6,878 bases of DNA from Spirochaetia bacterium UBA5550 (lineage in GTDB: Bacteria; Spirochaetota; UBA4802; UBA5550), in contig DINC01000386.1 in NCBI GenBank assembly GCA_002425885.1, positions 218-7,095 on the forward strand. The letters are read 5' to 3'. The notes beneath the pieces are model-generated. The model had not been told where the DNA came from. It ran no database searches and worked only from the letters and a program-made list of their open reading frames with translations. Numbering within the stretch: the stretch's first letter is position 1; every line of letters begins with the position of its first letter. Both the position numbers and the translations under genes were made by a program. This document shows, one piece after another, positions 1 through 6,145 of this stretch.

Positions 1-241
1 TCAGCTTGATGATTATCCTGTTGGTTTTATCATCAAGATCAAACCTGACCTTTTCATTAAAATTGCCTGCGAGCTTATTAAGCTCTGAAACCGCCATCTT
101 AATATCTTCAGGTTTAACTGCTTCTTTCCCCTGTTGTATACTGTCAGCCCTTTCAGTAACCGCGACCCTCCCTGACTGGTTACTTTTAATCTGGCCTGTC
201 ATTTTACTGTTAAAATTTTCAACAATACTTATGACGTTCAT
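1..241 (-). CDS. flaG: FlaG family flagellar protein, N-terminal 80 residues (cut by window edge)
   Basis: Reading the minus strand from the ATG at 241-239 gives 80 open codons that run off the left edge. The N-terminal half is polar and low in complexity. It is followed by a conserved-looking segment, LNKLAGNFNEKVRFDLDD then KTNRIIIKL (residues 54-80), which has the FlaG pattern of a helix followed by 'F-x-x-D-x-x-T-x-x-x-x-x-K'. Known FlaG proteins are about 110-130 residues, sit beside flagellin genes and influence filament length, so roughly the last third is missing. A strong GGAGGT lies five bases before the ATG and fixes the start. The gene follows the flagellin at 375-1217 on the same strand but is separated from it by an intrinsic terminator. 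I see no promoter of its own in the 50 bases between, so expression by read-through is likely (inference). Confidence 0.8.
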   Translation of the reverse strand, partial: MNVISIVENFNSKMTGQIKSNQSGRVAVTERADSIQQGKEAVKPEDIKMAVSELNKLAGNFNEKVRFDLDDKTNRIIIKL

Positions 242-290
242 AATGTACCTCCGTGTATCCTTTTAGGACTTAATCCTCCCTCCATTTTTT

Positions 291-331
291 AAAAAAAGTT
301 TACCCTCCCCGGCTTCCCGGGCCGGAGAGGG
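291..331 (-). terminator. Rho-independent terminator after flaB, before flaG
   Basis: On the minus strand an 11-bp stem (arms at 331-321 and 313-303, including one T-G wobble) closes a 7-base loop CCGGGAA. It is followed after five bases by seven T (297-291). The wobble would be a C-A mismatch in a plus-strand transcript, which favours minus-strand use. It lies 43 bases beyond the flagellin stop codon and 50 bases before flaG, so it probably ends most flagellin mRNA and lets only some transcription reach flaG. Confidence 0.8.
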
Positions 332-374
332 CTGTCTCAAGCCGCACTGCCCGGCTGTTAGACATAGATGACCC

Positions 375-1217
375 TCATTCAACCAGTTTCATTATAAGCT
401 GAGGCTTAAAATTCGCCTGAGCCAACATCGCAGTACCAGTCTGAACAAGAATCTGATCCCTTGTAAAATTAACCATCTCAGCTGCCATATCAACATCCCG
501 AATCCTTGAGTCTGCGGCCATCATGTTCTCATAAGAGAGAGAAAGAGCCCTGATTGTGTTCTCGAGCCTGTTATAGTAGGCACCGAGATCCGCTCTCTGC
601 CGATTAAGCTTTTCTAAAGCTCCATCAACATAACCGATCATGGAATTTGCCTGCCCCACCGTGGAAATTGATCTTTTTTTATCCCCTTCCACTAAGTTCA
701 GAGCCTTTGCACTCATGGTGGATATGTAGACCCGGATTCTCTGGTTGCTGTTTGCGCCCACCTGGAAGAACATGCTGGCAGTCTTACTCTTCCTTGAAAA
801 AGCTCCTGTCAGCATCTTCAGCCTGTTAAACTCCGCAGATGTGGAAATCCTGTCGATCTCATCAACAAGCTGAGAGACCTCAACCTGTATCTGTGTCCTG
901 TCGCTGTTGGAATAAATTCCGTTGGCTGACTGGACTGCGAGCGACCTGATCCGCTGCATAATATCGTTAAGCTGCTGAAAAGACCCTTCCGCCACCTGGA
1001 TGAAAGAGATTCCGTTCTGCGAGTTCTTCTCGGCCTGGATGAGACCGTTAATCTGGGTTCTCATCTTTTCTGAAACAGCAAGCCCCGAAGCGTCATCGCC
1101 TGCGCGGTTAATCATTTCACCTGACGCGAGCTTTTCAATAGACTTGTCCAATCTTGCAGCTACATTCTGCATCTGCCTGTTCGCAAATATGGCACTCATG
1201 TTATGATTGATTCTCAT
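375..1217 (-). CDS. flaB: Periplasmic flagellar filament core protein, FlaB-type flagellin (280 aa)
   Basis: This is a flagellin, the subunit of the flagellar filament core; in spirochaetes it is assembled in the periplasm. The N-terminal D0/D1 part starts [10 protein letters not shown] and carries [17 protein letters not shown] (37-53) and [13 protein letters not shown] (88-100). A short central stretch with [13 protein letters not shown] (156-168) replaces the variable D2/D3 domains. The C-terminal D1/D0 helices include [12 protein letters not shown] (208-219), [10 protein letters not shown] and [10 protein letters not shown], ending MKLVE. The start at 1217 is chosen because MRINHN is the conserved flagellin N-terminus and GGGAGGG lies five bases before it; the in-frame extension to 1295 is non-homologous. 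Hand comparison with the upstream paralogue gives 114/170 identities over the first 170 residues without gaps. One oddity is [11 protein letters not shown], where flagellins normally have LSSGxRIN. No promoter is evident in its 337-bp leader, so it may depend on the promoter of the upstream flaB. Confidence 0.93.
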   Translation of the reverse strand: MRINHNMSAIFANRQMQNVAARLDKSIEKLASGEMINRAGDDASGLAVSEKMRTQINGLIQAEKNSQNGISFIQVAEGSFQQLNDIMQRIRSLAVQSANGIYSNSDRTQIQVEVSQLVDEIDRISTSAEFNRLKMLTGAFSRKSKTASMFFQVGANSNQRIRVYISTMSAKALNLVEGDKKRSISTVGQANSMIGYVDGALEKLNRQRADLGAYYNRLENTIRALSLSYENMMAADSRIRDVDMAAEMVNFTRDQILVQTGTAMLAQANFKPQLIMKLVE

Positions 1218-1390
1218 TTTAACCCTCCCTTGGTTTTTTTTTCGAACTGTCTCTTTTATTTTTGTACAGCTCGAGTTTTTCAGCCGCGCCATCATGCCGC
1301 AGCTGAGGCCTGTAAAGGCCCGAAGGTTTTCTCCTTATTACGCTGCCGGACTGCCCATAATCCTGACAACTTGTGACTACCGGAAAATCT

Positions 1391-1431
1391 CCGGCAGCCC
1401 GTAATGCCCTCCCGACATTACGGGTTGCCGG
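1391..1431. repeat. 16-bp-arm inverted repeat (long hairpin) in the flaB-flaB gap
   Basis: The arms CCGGCAGCCCGTAATG (1391-1406) and CATTACGGGTTGCCGG (1416-1431) are complementary at 15 of 16 positions around a 9-base loop. The odd pair (1397 with 1425) is a G-T wobble on the plus strand and an A-C mismatch on the minus strand. Read as flaB mRNA (minus), the loop is TCGGGAGGG, which repeats the GGGAGGG of the flaB Shine-Dalgarno sequence 180 bases downstream. Confidence 0.75.
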
Positions 1432-1443
1432 AAAAACCGGCAA
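1425..1443. repeat. 7-bp hairpin sharing an arm with the 1391-1431 hairpin
   Basis: TTGCCGG (1425-1431) and CCGGCAA (1437-1443) flank a five-A loop. The segment 1425-1431 is also the outer arm of the long hairpin at 1391-1431, so the two structures cannot form together in one RNA. This is the layout of alternative hairpins, though no T-run marks either as a terminator. Confidence 0.6.
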
Positions 1444-1461
1444 GTTGCGAGGTATGAAGCA

Positions 1462-1493
1462 GTTCCGGCCCCGCTTTACGGAGGGCCGAGAAC
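1462..1493. repeat. GC-rich interrupted hairpin downstream of the first flaB
   Basis: GTTC and CGGCC (1462-1470) pair with GGCCG and GAAC (1484-1493, with one bulged A). They enclose an inner CCG/CGG stem with loop CTTTA (1471-1481). The structure begins 62 bases past the flaB stop at 1555. It lacks a T-run on the minus strand, so it may protect an mRNA 3' end or act as a processing site rather than an intrinsic terminator. Confidence 0.55.
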
Positions 1494-1554
1494 CGGTTAA
1501 ATTTCAAAGAACCATTGCTACCCGTTACTGACTTTTTCACTGTATCATGTGCAT

Positions 1555-2409
1555 TTAGATAGAACCAAGCAGTCTGAGAATTGACTGGTTCTGGACATTA
1601 GCCTGAGCAAGCATTGATGTACCGCTCTGGACAAGAACCTGGTCCTTGGTGAAGTTAACCATCTCTTCAGCCATATCAGCGTCTCTTATCCGTGACTCAG
1701 ATGCCTGAATATTTTCATATGCAGTCATAAGTCCTTTAGCGGCAAAATCGAGCCTGTTATAGTATGCCCCGAGGTCAGCTCTCTGTTTGGAGAGTCTCTG
1801 CAGTGATTCATCGAGAACTCCAAGCGCCTGGTTTGCCCCTTCAGGAGATTCGAGTGTTAATGAAACTTTTCCTGTGCCGTCCCTGAACTTAAAAGACGCC
1901 GCTGTCATTGTTCCAATATAAACTCTCTCCCTCTGGTTCTGATTTGCCCCCATGTGGAACCACATACTTGCTCTGGGGTTAACCCTGGAGAAATCGCCTG
2001 TCAGGACTTTGAATCTGTTAAATTCAGCCTGAGATGCGACTCTGTCTACTTCATCAACAAGGGCTGATACTTCAACCTGGATCAGCTGTCTGTCAGAAGC
2101 GGAGTAAATACCGTTAGCTGACTGAACCGCAAGAACCCTGACCCTCTGGATTATGCTTGATGTCTGGTTGAGATACCCTTCAGCGGTCTGGACAAAAGAC
2201 ATACCGTCCTCTGTATTCCTCTCCGCCTGTCTGAGGCCGTTAATCTGGGTCCTCATCTTTTCAGATACCGCAAGCCCGGACGCATCATCTCCAGCCTTGT
2301 TAATCCTCTCACCTGAAGAGAGTTTAGCCATGCTTGAATCAACTCTCCAGTGAGTAAACTTTAATGTTCTGTTCGCGTTGATCGCGCTCATGTTGTGATT
2401 GATAATCAT
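1555..2409 (-). CDS. flaB: Periplasmic flagellar filament core protein, FlaB-type flagellin (284 aa)
   Basis: This is the second and upstream flagellin of the cluster. It starts [14 protein letters not shown] and carries [20 protein letters not shown] (30-49), [13 protein letters not shown] (88-100) and a Leptospira-like central segment [14 protein letters not shown] with [10 protein letters not shown] (147-170). It then has [12 protein letters not shown] (210-221) and the C-terminal helices [12 protein letters not shown] and [17 protein letters not shown]. There is no D2/D3 insertion, and the length matches spirochaetal FlaB (about 280-290). The start at 2409 is set by the conserved N-terminus and by AAAGGAG 7 bases upstream; the in-frame extension to 2481 is not flagellin-like. 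Transcription probably starts at the sigma-28-like promoter at 2668-2694, leaving a leader of about 250 nt with a GGA-loop hairpin next to the ribosome site. The two paralogues may be co-expressed filament subunits with different roles, but the sequence cannot assign them. Confidence 0.95.
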   Translation of the reverse strand: MIINHNMSAINANRTLKFTHWRVDSSMAKLSSGERINKAGDDASGLAVSEKMRTQINGLRQAERNTEDGMSFVQTAEGYLNQTSSIIQRVRVLAVQSANGIYSASDRQLIQVEVSALVDEVDRVASQAEFNRFKVLTGDFSRVNPRASMWFHMGANQNQRERVYIGTMTAASFKFRDGTGKVSLTLESPEGANQALGVLDESLQRLSKQRADLGAYYNRLDFAAKGLMTAYENIQASESRIRDADMAEEMVNFTKDQVLVQSGTSMLAQANVQNQSILRLLGSI

Positions 2410-2434
2410 TTTACACTCCTTTGTTTCTCTTTTT

Positions 2435-2450
2435 CTGGCTTCCTTGCCAG
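2435..2450 (-). promoter_or_regulatory. Candidate CsrA-binding hairpin in the flaB leader
   Basis: On the minus strand CTGGC-AAGGAA-GCCAG forms a 5-bp stem with GGA in the loop. The string CAAGGAAG matches 7 of 8 positions of the CARGGAUG core known for CsrA sites. A second GGA lies in the Shine-Dalgarno sequence (AAAGGAG, 2422-2416), about 24 bases downstream. A hairpin site plus a second site on the ribosome binding site is the arrangement known for CsrA control of flagellin in Bacillus subtilis and reported for Borrelia flaB. Use in this organism is inference. Confidence 0.4.
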
Positions 2451-2667
2451 ACTGAACCTGAAGGCAGTCAGATTCAGCCATTAATACCAGTTAAAGGCTG
2501 TTATTACAACAACCGGGATATAATCAGGTTTTACCGGAAAACCGGAACCCCTGAGCCGGAGCAGGCAGGCAAACATTGCACCATGATACAGTTTTCAAAG
2601 AGCAAACGAGTAATGGGGAGATCACTCCCTGTTCGTATTGTCGCGGCCTTTGGCAGTGAAATTAAAC

Positions 2668-2694
2668 TTATCTACAGTCATTTATAGACGTTTA
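2668..2694 (-). promoter_or_regulatory. Sigma-28 (FliA)-type promoter of the upstream flaB
   Basis: On the minus strand TAAA (2694-2691), a 15-base spacer and GTAGATAA (2675-2668) match the flagellar consensus TAAA-N15-GCCGATAA at 10 of 12 bases with exact spacing. Transcription would begin near 2660, about 250 bases before the flagellin ATG. Class-3 flagellin genes are normally under sigma-28, so the context agrees. The -35 box lies inside a 16-bp palindrome. Confidence 0.65.
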
Positions 2695-2701
2695 AACGTC
2701 T
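2686..2701. repeat. 16-bp perfect palindrome over the flaB -35 box
   Basis: AGACGTTTAAACGTCT is perfectly self-complementary over 16 bases with no spacer. Its centre TTTAAA supplies the TAAA of the sigma-28 -35 element. A protein bound here would cover that promoter, so it is a plausible operator. The AT-rich core could also produce a TAAA by chance. Confidence 0.55.
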
Positions 2702-2747
2702 TTATAAAAGAATAAACTCGATTTAATATCAAATGTATCTATAATCC

Positions 2748-2773
2748 TTTTTTTTAAAAAAAAATTAAAAAAA
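2748..2773. other. T8/A9/A7 tract in the divergent region
   Basis: Eight T, nine A, two T and seven A follow directly on one another, far more biased than the surrounding sequence. Such tracts bend DNA and can act as upstream elements or separate divergent promoters. It begins 54 bases upstream of the flaB -35 box. No terminator stem accompanies it. Confidence 0.5.
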
Positions 2774-2855
2774 GTTAAATAACAGTCATTCTTCTCTCTT
2801 TAATCTAAAATATTGCTAATCTACGGTACAGCATTGCAAAACTGTTAATTTTAAT

Positions 2856-2884
2856 TTGATTCCTCCCCTATATATTACTATTTT
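2856..2884 (+). promoter_or_regulatory. Weak candidate sigma-70 promoter of fadD
   Basis: TTGATT (2856-2861, 4 of 6) and TATTTT (2879-2884, 4 of 6) are separated by 17 bases, with a start expected near 2891, about 40 bases before the fadD ATG. The match is weak in a very AT-rich stretch. Its position overlapping the inverted repeat at 2872-2898 is the main reason to list it. Confidence 0.25.
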
Positions 2885-2898
2885 TTAAATAGTAATAT
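2872..2898. repeat. Perfect 12-bp-arm inverted repeat just upstream of fadD
   Basis: ATATTACTATTT (2872-2883) and AAATAGTAATAT (2887-2898) are exact reverse complements around a TTT spacer. The repeat ends 31 bases before the chosen fadD start and would overlap the -10 region of the weak promoter candidate. This is where a repressor such as the TetR- or GntR-type regulators of fatty-acid genes commonly binds. The regulator is not in the window, and an mRNA hairpin is the alternative reading. Confidence 0.6.
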
Positions 2899-2929
2899 GG
2901 GCGTTAAAATATATATAGAGGATACCGAT

Positions 2930-4582
2930 ATGAAAGACTATGCATGGTTTAGAAAATATCCGGATAAAATACCTCACGAAGTAGACCCCGACAGATACAG
3001 CTCGCTTGTAGACCTGTTTAATCAATGTGTGCAGCGTTATGATGACCTGCCGGCGTACGAAAACTTTGAAAAAGTGCTCACTTATAGAGATATTGAAAAA
3101 CTGACGCGTGATTTTGCCGCGTTTCTTCAGAAACGGGGGCTTAAGAAAGGTGACAGGATAGCTATACAGCTGCCGAACACTCTTCAGTATCCGGTAGCTC
3201 TTTTTGCCGCATTACGGGCCGGGCTAACTGTGGTGAACACAAACCCGCTTTACACTTCAAGAGAGATGAAGGAGAAGTTTAAAGATGCCGGAGTTAAAGC
3301 AATTGTAATTATGGCCAATTATGCCACCAATCTTGAAGAGATTATATCTGAAACAGATATTAAAACTGTTGTTGTAACAGAGATAGGAGATCTTATTGGC
3401 GGAGTAAAAGGTGCTCTGATAAACTTTGTTGTAAAAAGAGTAAAAAAAATGGTGCCCCCTTTCAAACTTCCGGGCTCAGTTAAATTTAATGATGCATTAA
3501 GAGAAGGGGCAAAAGAAAAATTCACACCTGTGGAATTAACCAGAGATGACATTGCCTTTCTACAGTATACGGGGGGGACAACAGGTGTCGCTAAAGGCGC
3601 AATTCTTAGACACAGGAATATCCTTGCCAATGTTGAACAGATCTCTGCGTGGATGATTCCCACACTGGTGGACAGGAAAGAGATTATCATAACACCGCTG
3701 CCGCTATACCATATCTTTGCCCTTACAGTGAACCTCTTCTCATTCTTCAATAAGGGTGCAAAAAATATTCTTATCACTGACCCGAGGAATATTCCTCACT
3801 TCATCAAGGAGATTAAAAACTATAAATTCACAGCCATGACAGGAGTAAACACTCTATTCAACGCAATGCTGAACAATCCCGATTTCAGCAAAATGAATTT
3901 CGCATCACTAAAAGTTGTGATAGCCGGAGGTATGGCTCTTCAGAAAGCTGTGGCAGAGAGATGGAAACAGGTAACAGGTATGCCGATATGCGAAGGCTAC
4001 GGACTTACAGAGACATCCCCTGTACTTACATGTAATCCAATAGACGGAACAGACAGAACAGGTACAATCGGTGTGCCTCTCCCCTCCACTGAGATTATGA
4101 TTGCAGATGAAAACGGAAATGAAGTTCCGGTTGGGACAACCGGCGAGCTCCTGGCAAAGGGCCCTCAGGTTATGGAGGGTTACTGGCATAAATCTGAGGA
4201 AACGGCAATGGTCTTTGTCAATGACTGGTTCAGGACAGGAGACCTTGGATTTATTGATGAAGAGGGGTTCATAACAATAGTGGACAGGAAGAAGGATATG
4301 ATAATTGTATCCGGCTTCAATGTCTACCCCAATGAAATCGAACAGGTTGCAATCATGCACCCCGGAGTACTTGAAGCAGGTGCAACAGGAGCAAAAGATG
4401 AAAATGGCAATGAATACATGAAGCTTTTCATCGTGAAAAAAGATCCTGACCTTACAAAAATGGATGTTTTAAAGCATTGCAGGGAGAACCTGACAAATTA
4501 CAAGATACCGAAAGTTATTGAGTTCAGGGATGTGCTTCCTAAAACAAATGTGGGCAAAATACTGAGGAGGGAGCTGAAGTAG
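2930..4582 (+). CDS. fadD: Long-chain-fatty-acid--CoA ligase FadD (550 aa, EC 6.2.1.3)
   Basis: This is an AMP-forming acyl-CoA synthetase that activates long-chain fatty acids to acyl-CoA through an acyl-adenylate at the inner face of the membrane. It feeds beta-oxidation or phospholipid synthesis. The ATP-binding motif YTGGTTGVAKG is at 213-223, GYGLTET at 356-362, and the fatty-acyl-CoA synthetase signature starts NDWFRTGDLG at 431 and continues through VDRKKDM. VSGFNVYPNEIE follows, and the C-terminal GKILRREL supplies the conserved lysine near 543. The first three motifs fall at the same residue numbers that I recall for E. coli FadD, and the proteins resemble each other from the first residues (WFRKYPDKIPHEVDPDRYSS). 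The start at 2930 is chosen for that alignment and for AGAGGA seven bases upstream; the ATG at 2897 lies inside the inverted repeat. The usual fadD tail beyond GKILRREL is absent. It stands alone, divergent from flaB and convergent with the WG-repeat gene. Confidence 0.95.
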   Translation: MKDYAWFRKYPDKIPHEVDPDRYSSLVDLFNQCVQRYDDLPAYENFEKVLTYRDIEKLTRDFAAFLQKRGLKKGDRIAIQLPNTLQYPVALFAALRAGLTVVNTNPLYTSREMKEKFKDAGVKAIVIMANYATNLEEIISETDIKTVVVTEIGDLIGGVKGALINFVVKRVKKMVPPFKLPGSVKFNDALREGAKEKFTPVELTRDDIAFLQYTGGTTGVAKGAILRHRNILANVEQISAWMIPTLVDRKEIIITPLPLYHIFALTVNLFSFFNKGAKNILITDPRNIPHFIKEIKNYKFTAMTGVNTLFNAMLNNPDFSKMNFASLKVVIAGGMALQKAVAERWKQVTGMPICEGYGLTETSPVLTCNPIDGTDRTGTIGVPLPSTEIMIADENGNEVPVGTTGELLAKGPQVMEGYWHKSEETAMVFVNDWFRTGDLGFIDEEGFITIVDRKKDMIIVSGFNVYPNEIEQVAIMHPGVLEAGATGAKDENGNEYMKLFIVKKDPDLTKMDVLKHCRENLTNYKIPKVIEFRDVLPKTNVGKILRRELK

Positions 4583-4639
4583 TATACAATACCCGGATGT
4601 GTTACACCTTCGCGGAATGAGGCATACTCTTTCAAGCAT

Positions 4640-4685
4640 GTCCCGGATGATTATCCATTTACAGAGATTTTATATCAACCGGGAC
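4640..4685. repeat. Imperfect inverted repeat between convergent fadD and WG-repeat gene
   Basis: GTCCCGG-A-TGAT (4640-4651) pairs with ATCA-A-CCGGGAC (4674-4685). This gives 11 of 12 positions, with one A-A mismatch, around a 22-base loop. It lies 57 bases past the fadD stop and 22 bases past the stop of the convergent gene. A shared transcription-ending or mRNA-protecting hairpin is possible, but there is no T-run on either strand. Confidence 0.4.
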
Positions 4686-4707
4686 TACTATGTAAAAGAC
4701 GAAGACC

Positions 4708-6042
4708 TTAAAGTTTTCCACTACTTTCAGGCTTTCTATATTTATAGACTTTCATGCCTGGCTTAATCAATGGTCTGTTTCCGGAGATCAGTTCGCATCT
4801 TGAAACAGTCATCATAGGGAAGGTCACTCTGAGTATTATTATCGTGTCTCCGGAATAGAGGCAAAGAGTATCCCCCATAAATACACTGCCGCCATTATCA
4901 TTGTTGTTGACTGTGATCTCCTTTCCCGTTATCTTTCCGATAACCCCTATCATCTGGCCTGTTTTTCTCAGGTGGTCACTCTGCGTAGAAGCGGAAATTG
5001 TATTTTTTAAAAATCCCCATCCATTAACACCGCCGGTAGCAGCGGAGCATGCACCTTCAGAAAAACCCTTTATCGAATTCCAGATAAACTGAGGCTTTAT
5101 AACGACACGGCCCTCTTTATCTATAAAACCATAGCTGCCATAGTAACCTGCGGGAGAAAAACGAGCAAGACCTTCCGAAAAGTTTCCGACATATCCATAC
5201 TGCTGTTTTATTACGATCTTCCCCTGTTTATCAATGAACCCGTATTTACTGCCATCATAAATCCAGGCATAGCCTTCCGAAAAATTCCCTGCGTCATTAA
5301 AAATGTTCTCTATAACAATCTTACCTGTTTTATCAATGAACCCGCATTTATTATTTAACCAGAACTTACACAGTCCCTCAGAAAAAAACATCCCGACATT
5401 TGAAAATTCAGGTTTACTGATAACCATATTCCCCTCTTTATCGATGAACCCGTTTACCCCGTCTTTCTCAACCATGGCAAGTCCTTCGCTAAAGTCCTGC
5501 GCCCTTTTAAATTGAGGCTTTATCACAACAGTTCCATCTTTATTAATAAAACCTATATATCCTTTCTTATAAATTCTGGCCATTCCTCCCTGAAATTTAT
5601 AGGCGTGTTCAAACTGAGGTTCAATTACAACAGCTCCCTGTTTGTTGACAAATCCCCATTTATCTTTATGTTTAAATCCTGCAAGTCCTTCAGAAAATTC
5701 ACTGTTTATATGATCAAATCCTGATGTAAATACGGTCACGCCCTCACTATTTATAAAAGATGTTTTAGAACCCGACATGACCATTGCCAGCCCGCCGGAA
5801 AAACCATACACAAGATCATATCGGGGTTCAATTTTAATTTTTCCATCTTTGCCAATATATCCCCATTTACCGTTCTTCTTTACAGCAGCAAGCCCTTCGG
5901 AAAAACCGTTTATATCAACATGCTCAAATTGAGGCTTCACCAGCCATTTATTGTTATCTTTTGTTACCTCCTTTGAACTGATATAAGTTGAGAGGAGTAG
6001 TATGCTCAATACGGATGCTGTTAGTATTGCAGTTCTTTTCAT
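4708..6042 (-). CDS. Exported or membrane-anchored WG-repeat protein with C-terminal beta-rich module (444 aa)
   Basis: Residues 1-20 form a basic-hydrophobic signal sequence (MKRTAILTASVLSILLLSTY) without a lipobox cysteine. The protein is therefore probably periplasmic, surface-exposed or N-terminally anchored. Residues about 33-345 are nine tandem WG-type units. FSEGL-like motifs occur at 47, 81, 116, 150, 184, 220, 254, 288 and 327, a 34-39 residue period, each following a GFIDKxGKxVIKPQF-like hairpin. True WG remains only at 60, 129 and 342; other units have YG, CG, NG or IG. Residues 362-438 form a different module with GxVxG, GDTLCLY, VTFPMMTVSRCELISG and GMKVYKYRK. The pattern recalls the C-terminal domain of FlgT-like proteins, a low-certainty comparison. 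The start at 6042 is supported by GAGGT seven bases upstream and by the promoter at 6070-6097, which puts the in-frame ATG at 6090 upstream of the transcript. Function unknown; WG repeats are usually taken as binding scaffolds. Confidence 0.85.
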   Translation of the reverse strand: MKRTAILTASVLSILLLSTYISSKEVTKDNNKWLVKPQFEHVDINGFSEGLAAVKKNGKWGYIGKDGKIKIEPRYDLVYGFSGGLAMVMSGSKTSFINSEGVTVFTSGFDHINSEFSEGLAGFKHKDKWGFVNKQGAVVIEPQFEHAYKFQGGMARIYKKGYIGFINKDGTVVIKPQFKRAQDFSEGLAMVEKDGVNGFIDKEGNMVISKPEFSNVGMFFSEGLCKFWLNNKCGFIDKTGKIVIENIFNDAGNFSEGYAWIYDGSKYGFIDKQGKIVIKQQYGYVGNFSEGLARFSPAGYYGSYGFIDKEGRVVIKPQFIWNSIKGFSEGACSAATGGVNGWGFLKNTISASTQSDHLRKTGQMIGVIGKITGKEITVNNNDNGGSVFMGDTLCLYSGDTIIILRVTFPMMTVSRCELISGNRPLIKPGMKVYKYRKPESSGKL

Positions 6043-6069
6043 TCCGGCAACCTCGCTTTTCAGATTAAA

Positions 6070-6097
6070 ATAATAACCTGCACAGAGCATCTGTCAA
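6070..6097 (-). promoter_or_regulatory. Sigma-70-type promoter of the WG-repeat gene
   Basis: On the minus strand a perfect TTGACA (6097-6092), a 16-base spacer and TATTAT (6075-6070, 5 of 6) form a strong housekeeping promoter. The expected start near 6063 leaves about 20 bases of leader containing the GAGGT ribosome site. This excludes the ATG at 6090, which lies in the promoter spacer, as the start codon. Confidence 0.7.
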
Positions 6098-6145
6098 CCT
6101 GATTTACAGCATTCAGATATACTCAAAGCGAAGAAGAAAATACTA

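Larger units (their letters stand above)
1218..1554 (-). other. Hairpin-rich intergenic leader between the two flaB genes
   Basis: This 337-bp gap is unusually long for two tandem genes on one strand and holds no supportable gene. It has at least three strong stem-loops (listed separately at 1391-1431, 1425-1443 and 1462-1493). Weaker ones occur at 1281-1305 (7-bp stem with one G-T) and 1307-1320 (GGCC arms). None is followed by a T-run on the minus strand, so I do not call a terminator here, and I found no convincing sigma-28 or sigma-70 promoter for the downstream flaB. The strong ribosome binding site GGGAGGG at 1229-1223 belongs to that gene. The region may process, stabilise or regulate a bicistronic flagellin mRNA (inference). 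Confidence 0.5.
2410..2929. other. Divergent intergenic region: long flaB leader, sigma-28 promoter, A-tracts, fadD control region
   Basis: This 520-bp region lies between divergent flaB and fadD and holds no supportable gene. Positions 2410-2660 are the presumed flaB 5' leader. It has a GGA-loop hairpin at 2435-2450 and a small GGTTTT/AAAACC stem at 2527-2543. The sigma-28 promoter and the 16-bp palindrome follow at 2668-2701. A perfect plus-strand TATAAT occurs at 2740-2745, but its best -35 (TCGATT, 16 bp upstream) matches only 3 of 6. T8A9 and A7 tracts at 2748-2773 mark a very AT-rich, probably curved segment. A perfect inverted repeat at 2872-2898 lies just before fadD. Confidence 0.6.

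Noticed and set aside
238..285. 15-residue minus-strand open frame whose TGA overlaps the flaG ATG.
   Set aside because: It has no ribosome site of its own and starts inside the terminator's A/T run. Its length is within chance.
1218..1295. N-terminal extension of the flaB frame to 1295.
   Set aside because: The extra 26 residues are basic and not flagellin-like, while MRINHN with a strong ribosome site is the normal start.
1219..1443. Minus-strand 74-codon open frame from TTG in the flaB leader, whose TAA ends one base before the flaB ATG.
   Set aside because: The stop/start proximity suggests coupling, but the start is TTG without a ribosome site, the frame runs through both hairpins and the peptide resembles nothing I know. 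Chance frame is more likely.
1475..1478. TAAA (minus) as the -35 of a sigma-28 promoter for the downstream flaB.
   Set aside because: Fifteen bases downstream reads CTTCATAC, which shares only three bases with GCCGATAA.
2421..2687. Plus-strand 88-codon open frame in the flaB leader.
   Set aside because: It starts with TTG in the flaB leader, is antisense to a clearly regulatory region, and has no recognisable domain.
3571..3577. G7 tract in fadD as a phase-variation site.
   Set aside because: It simply encodes the Thr-Gly-Gly of the ATP-binding motif and is short for a slippage tract.
4617..4766. Plus-strand 49-codon open frame between fadD and the WG-repeat gene.
   Set aside because: It has no ribosome site, spans the inverted repeat and overlaps the end of the convergent gene. 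No family recognised.
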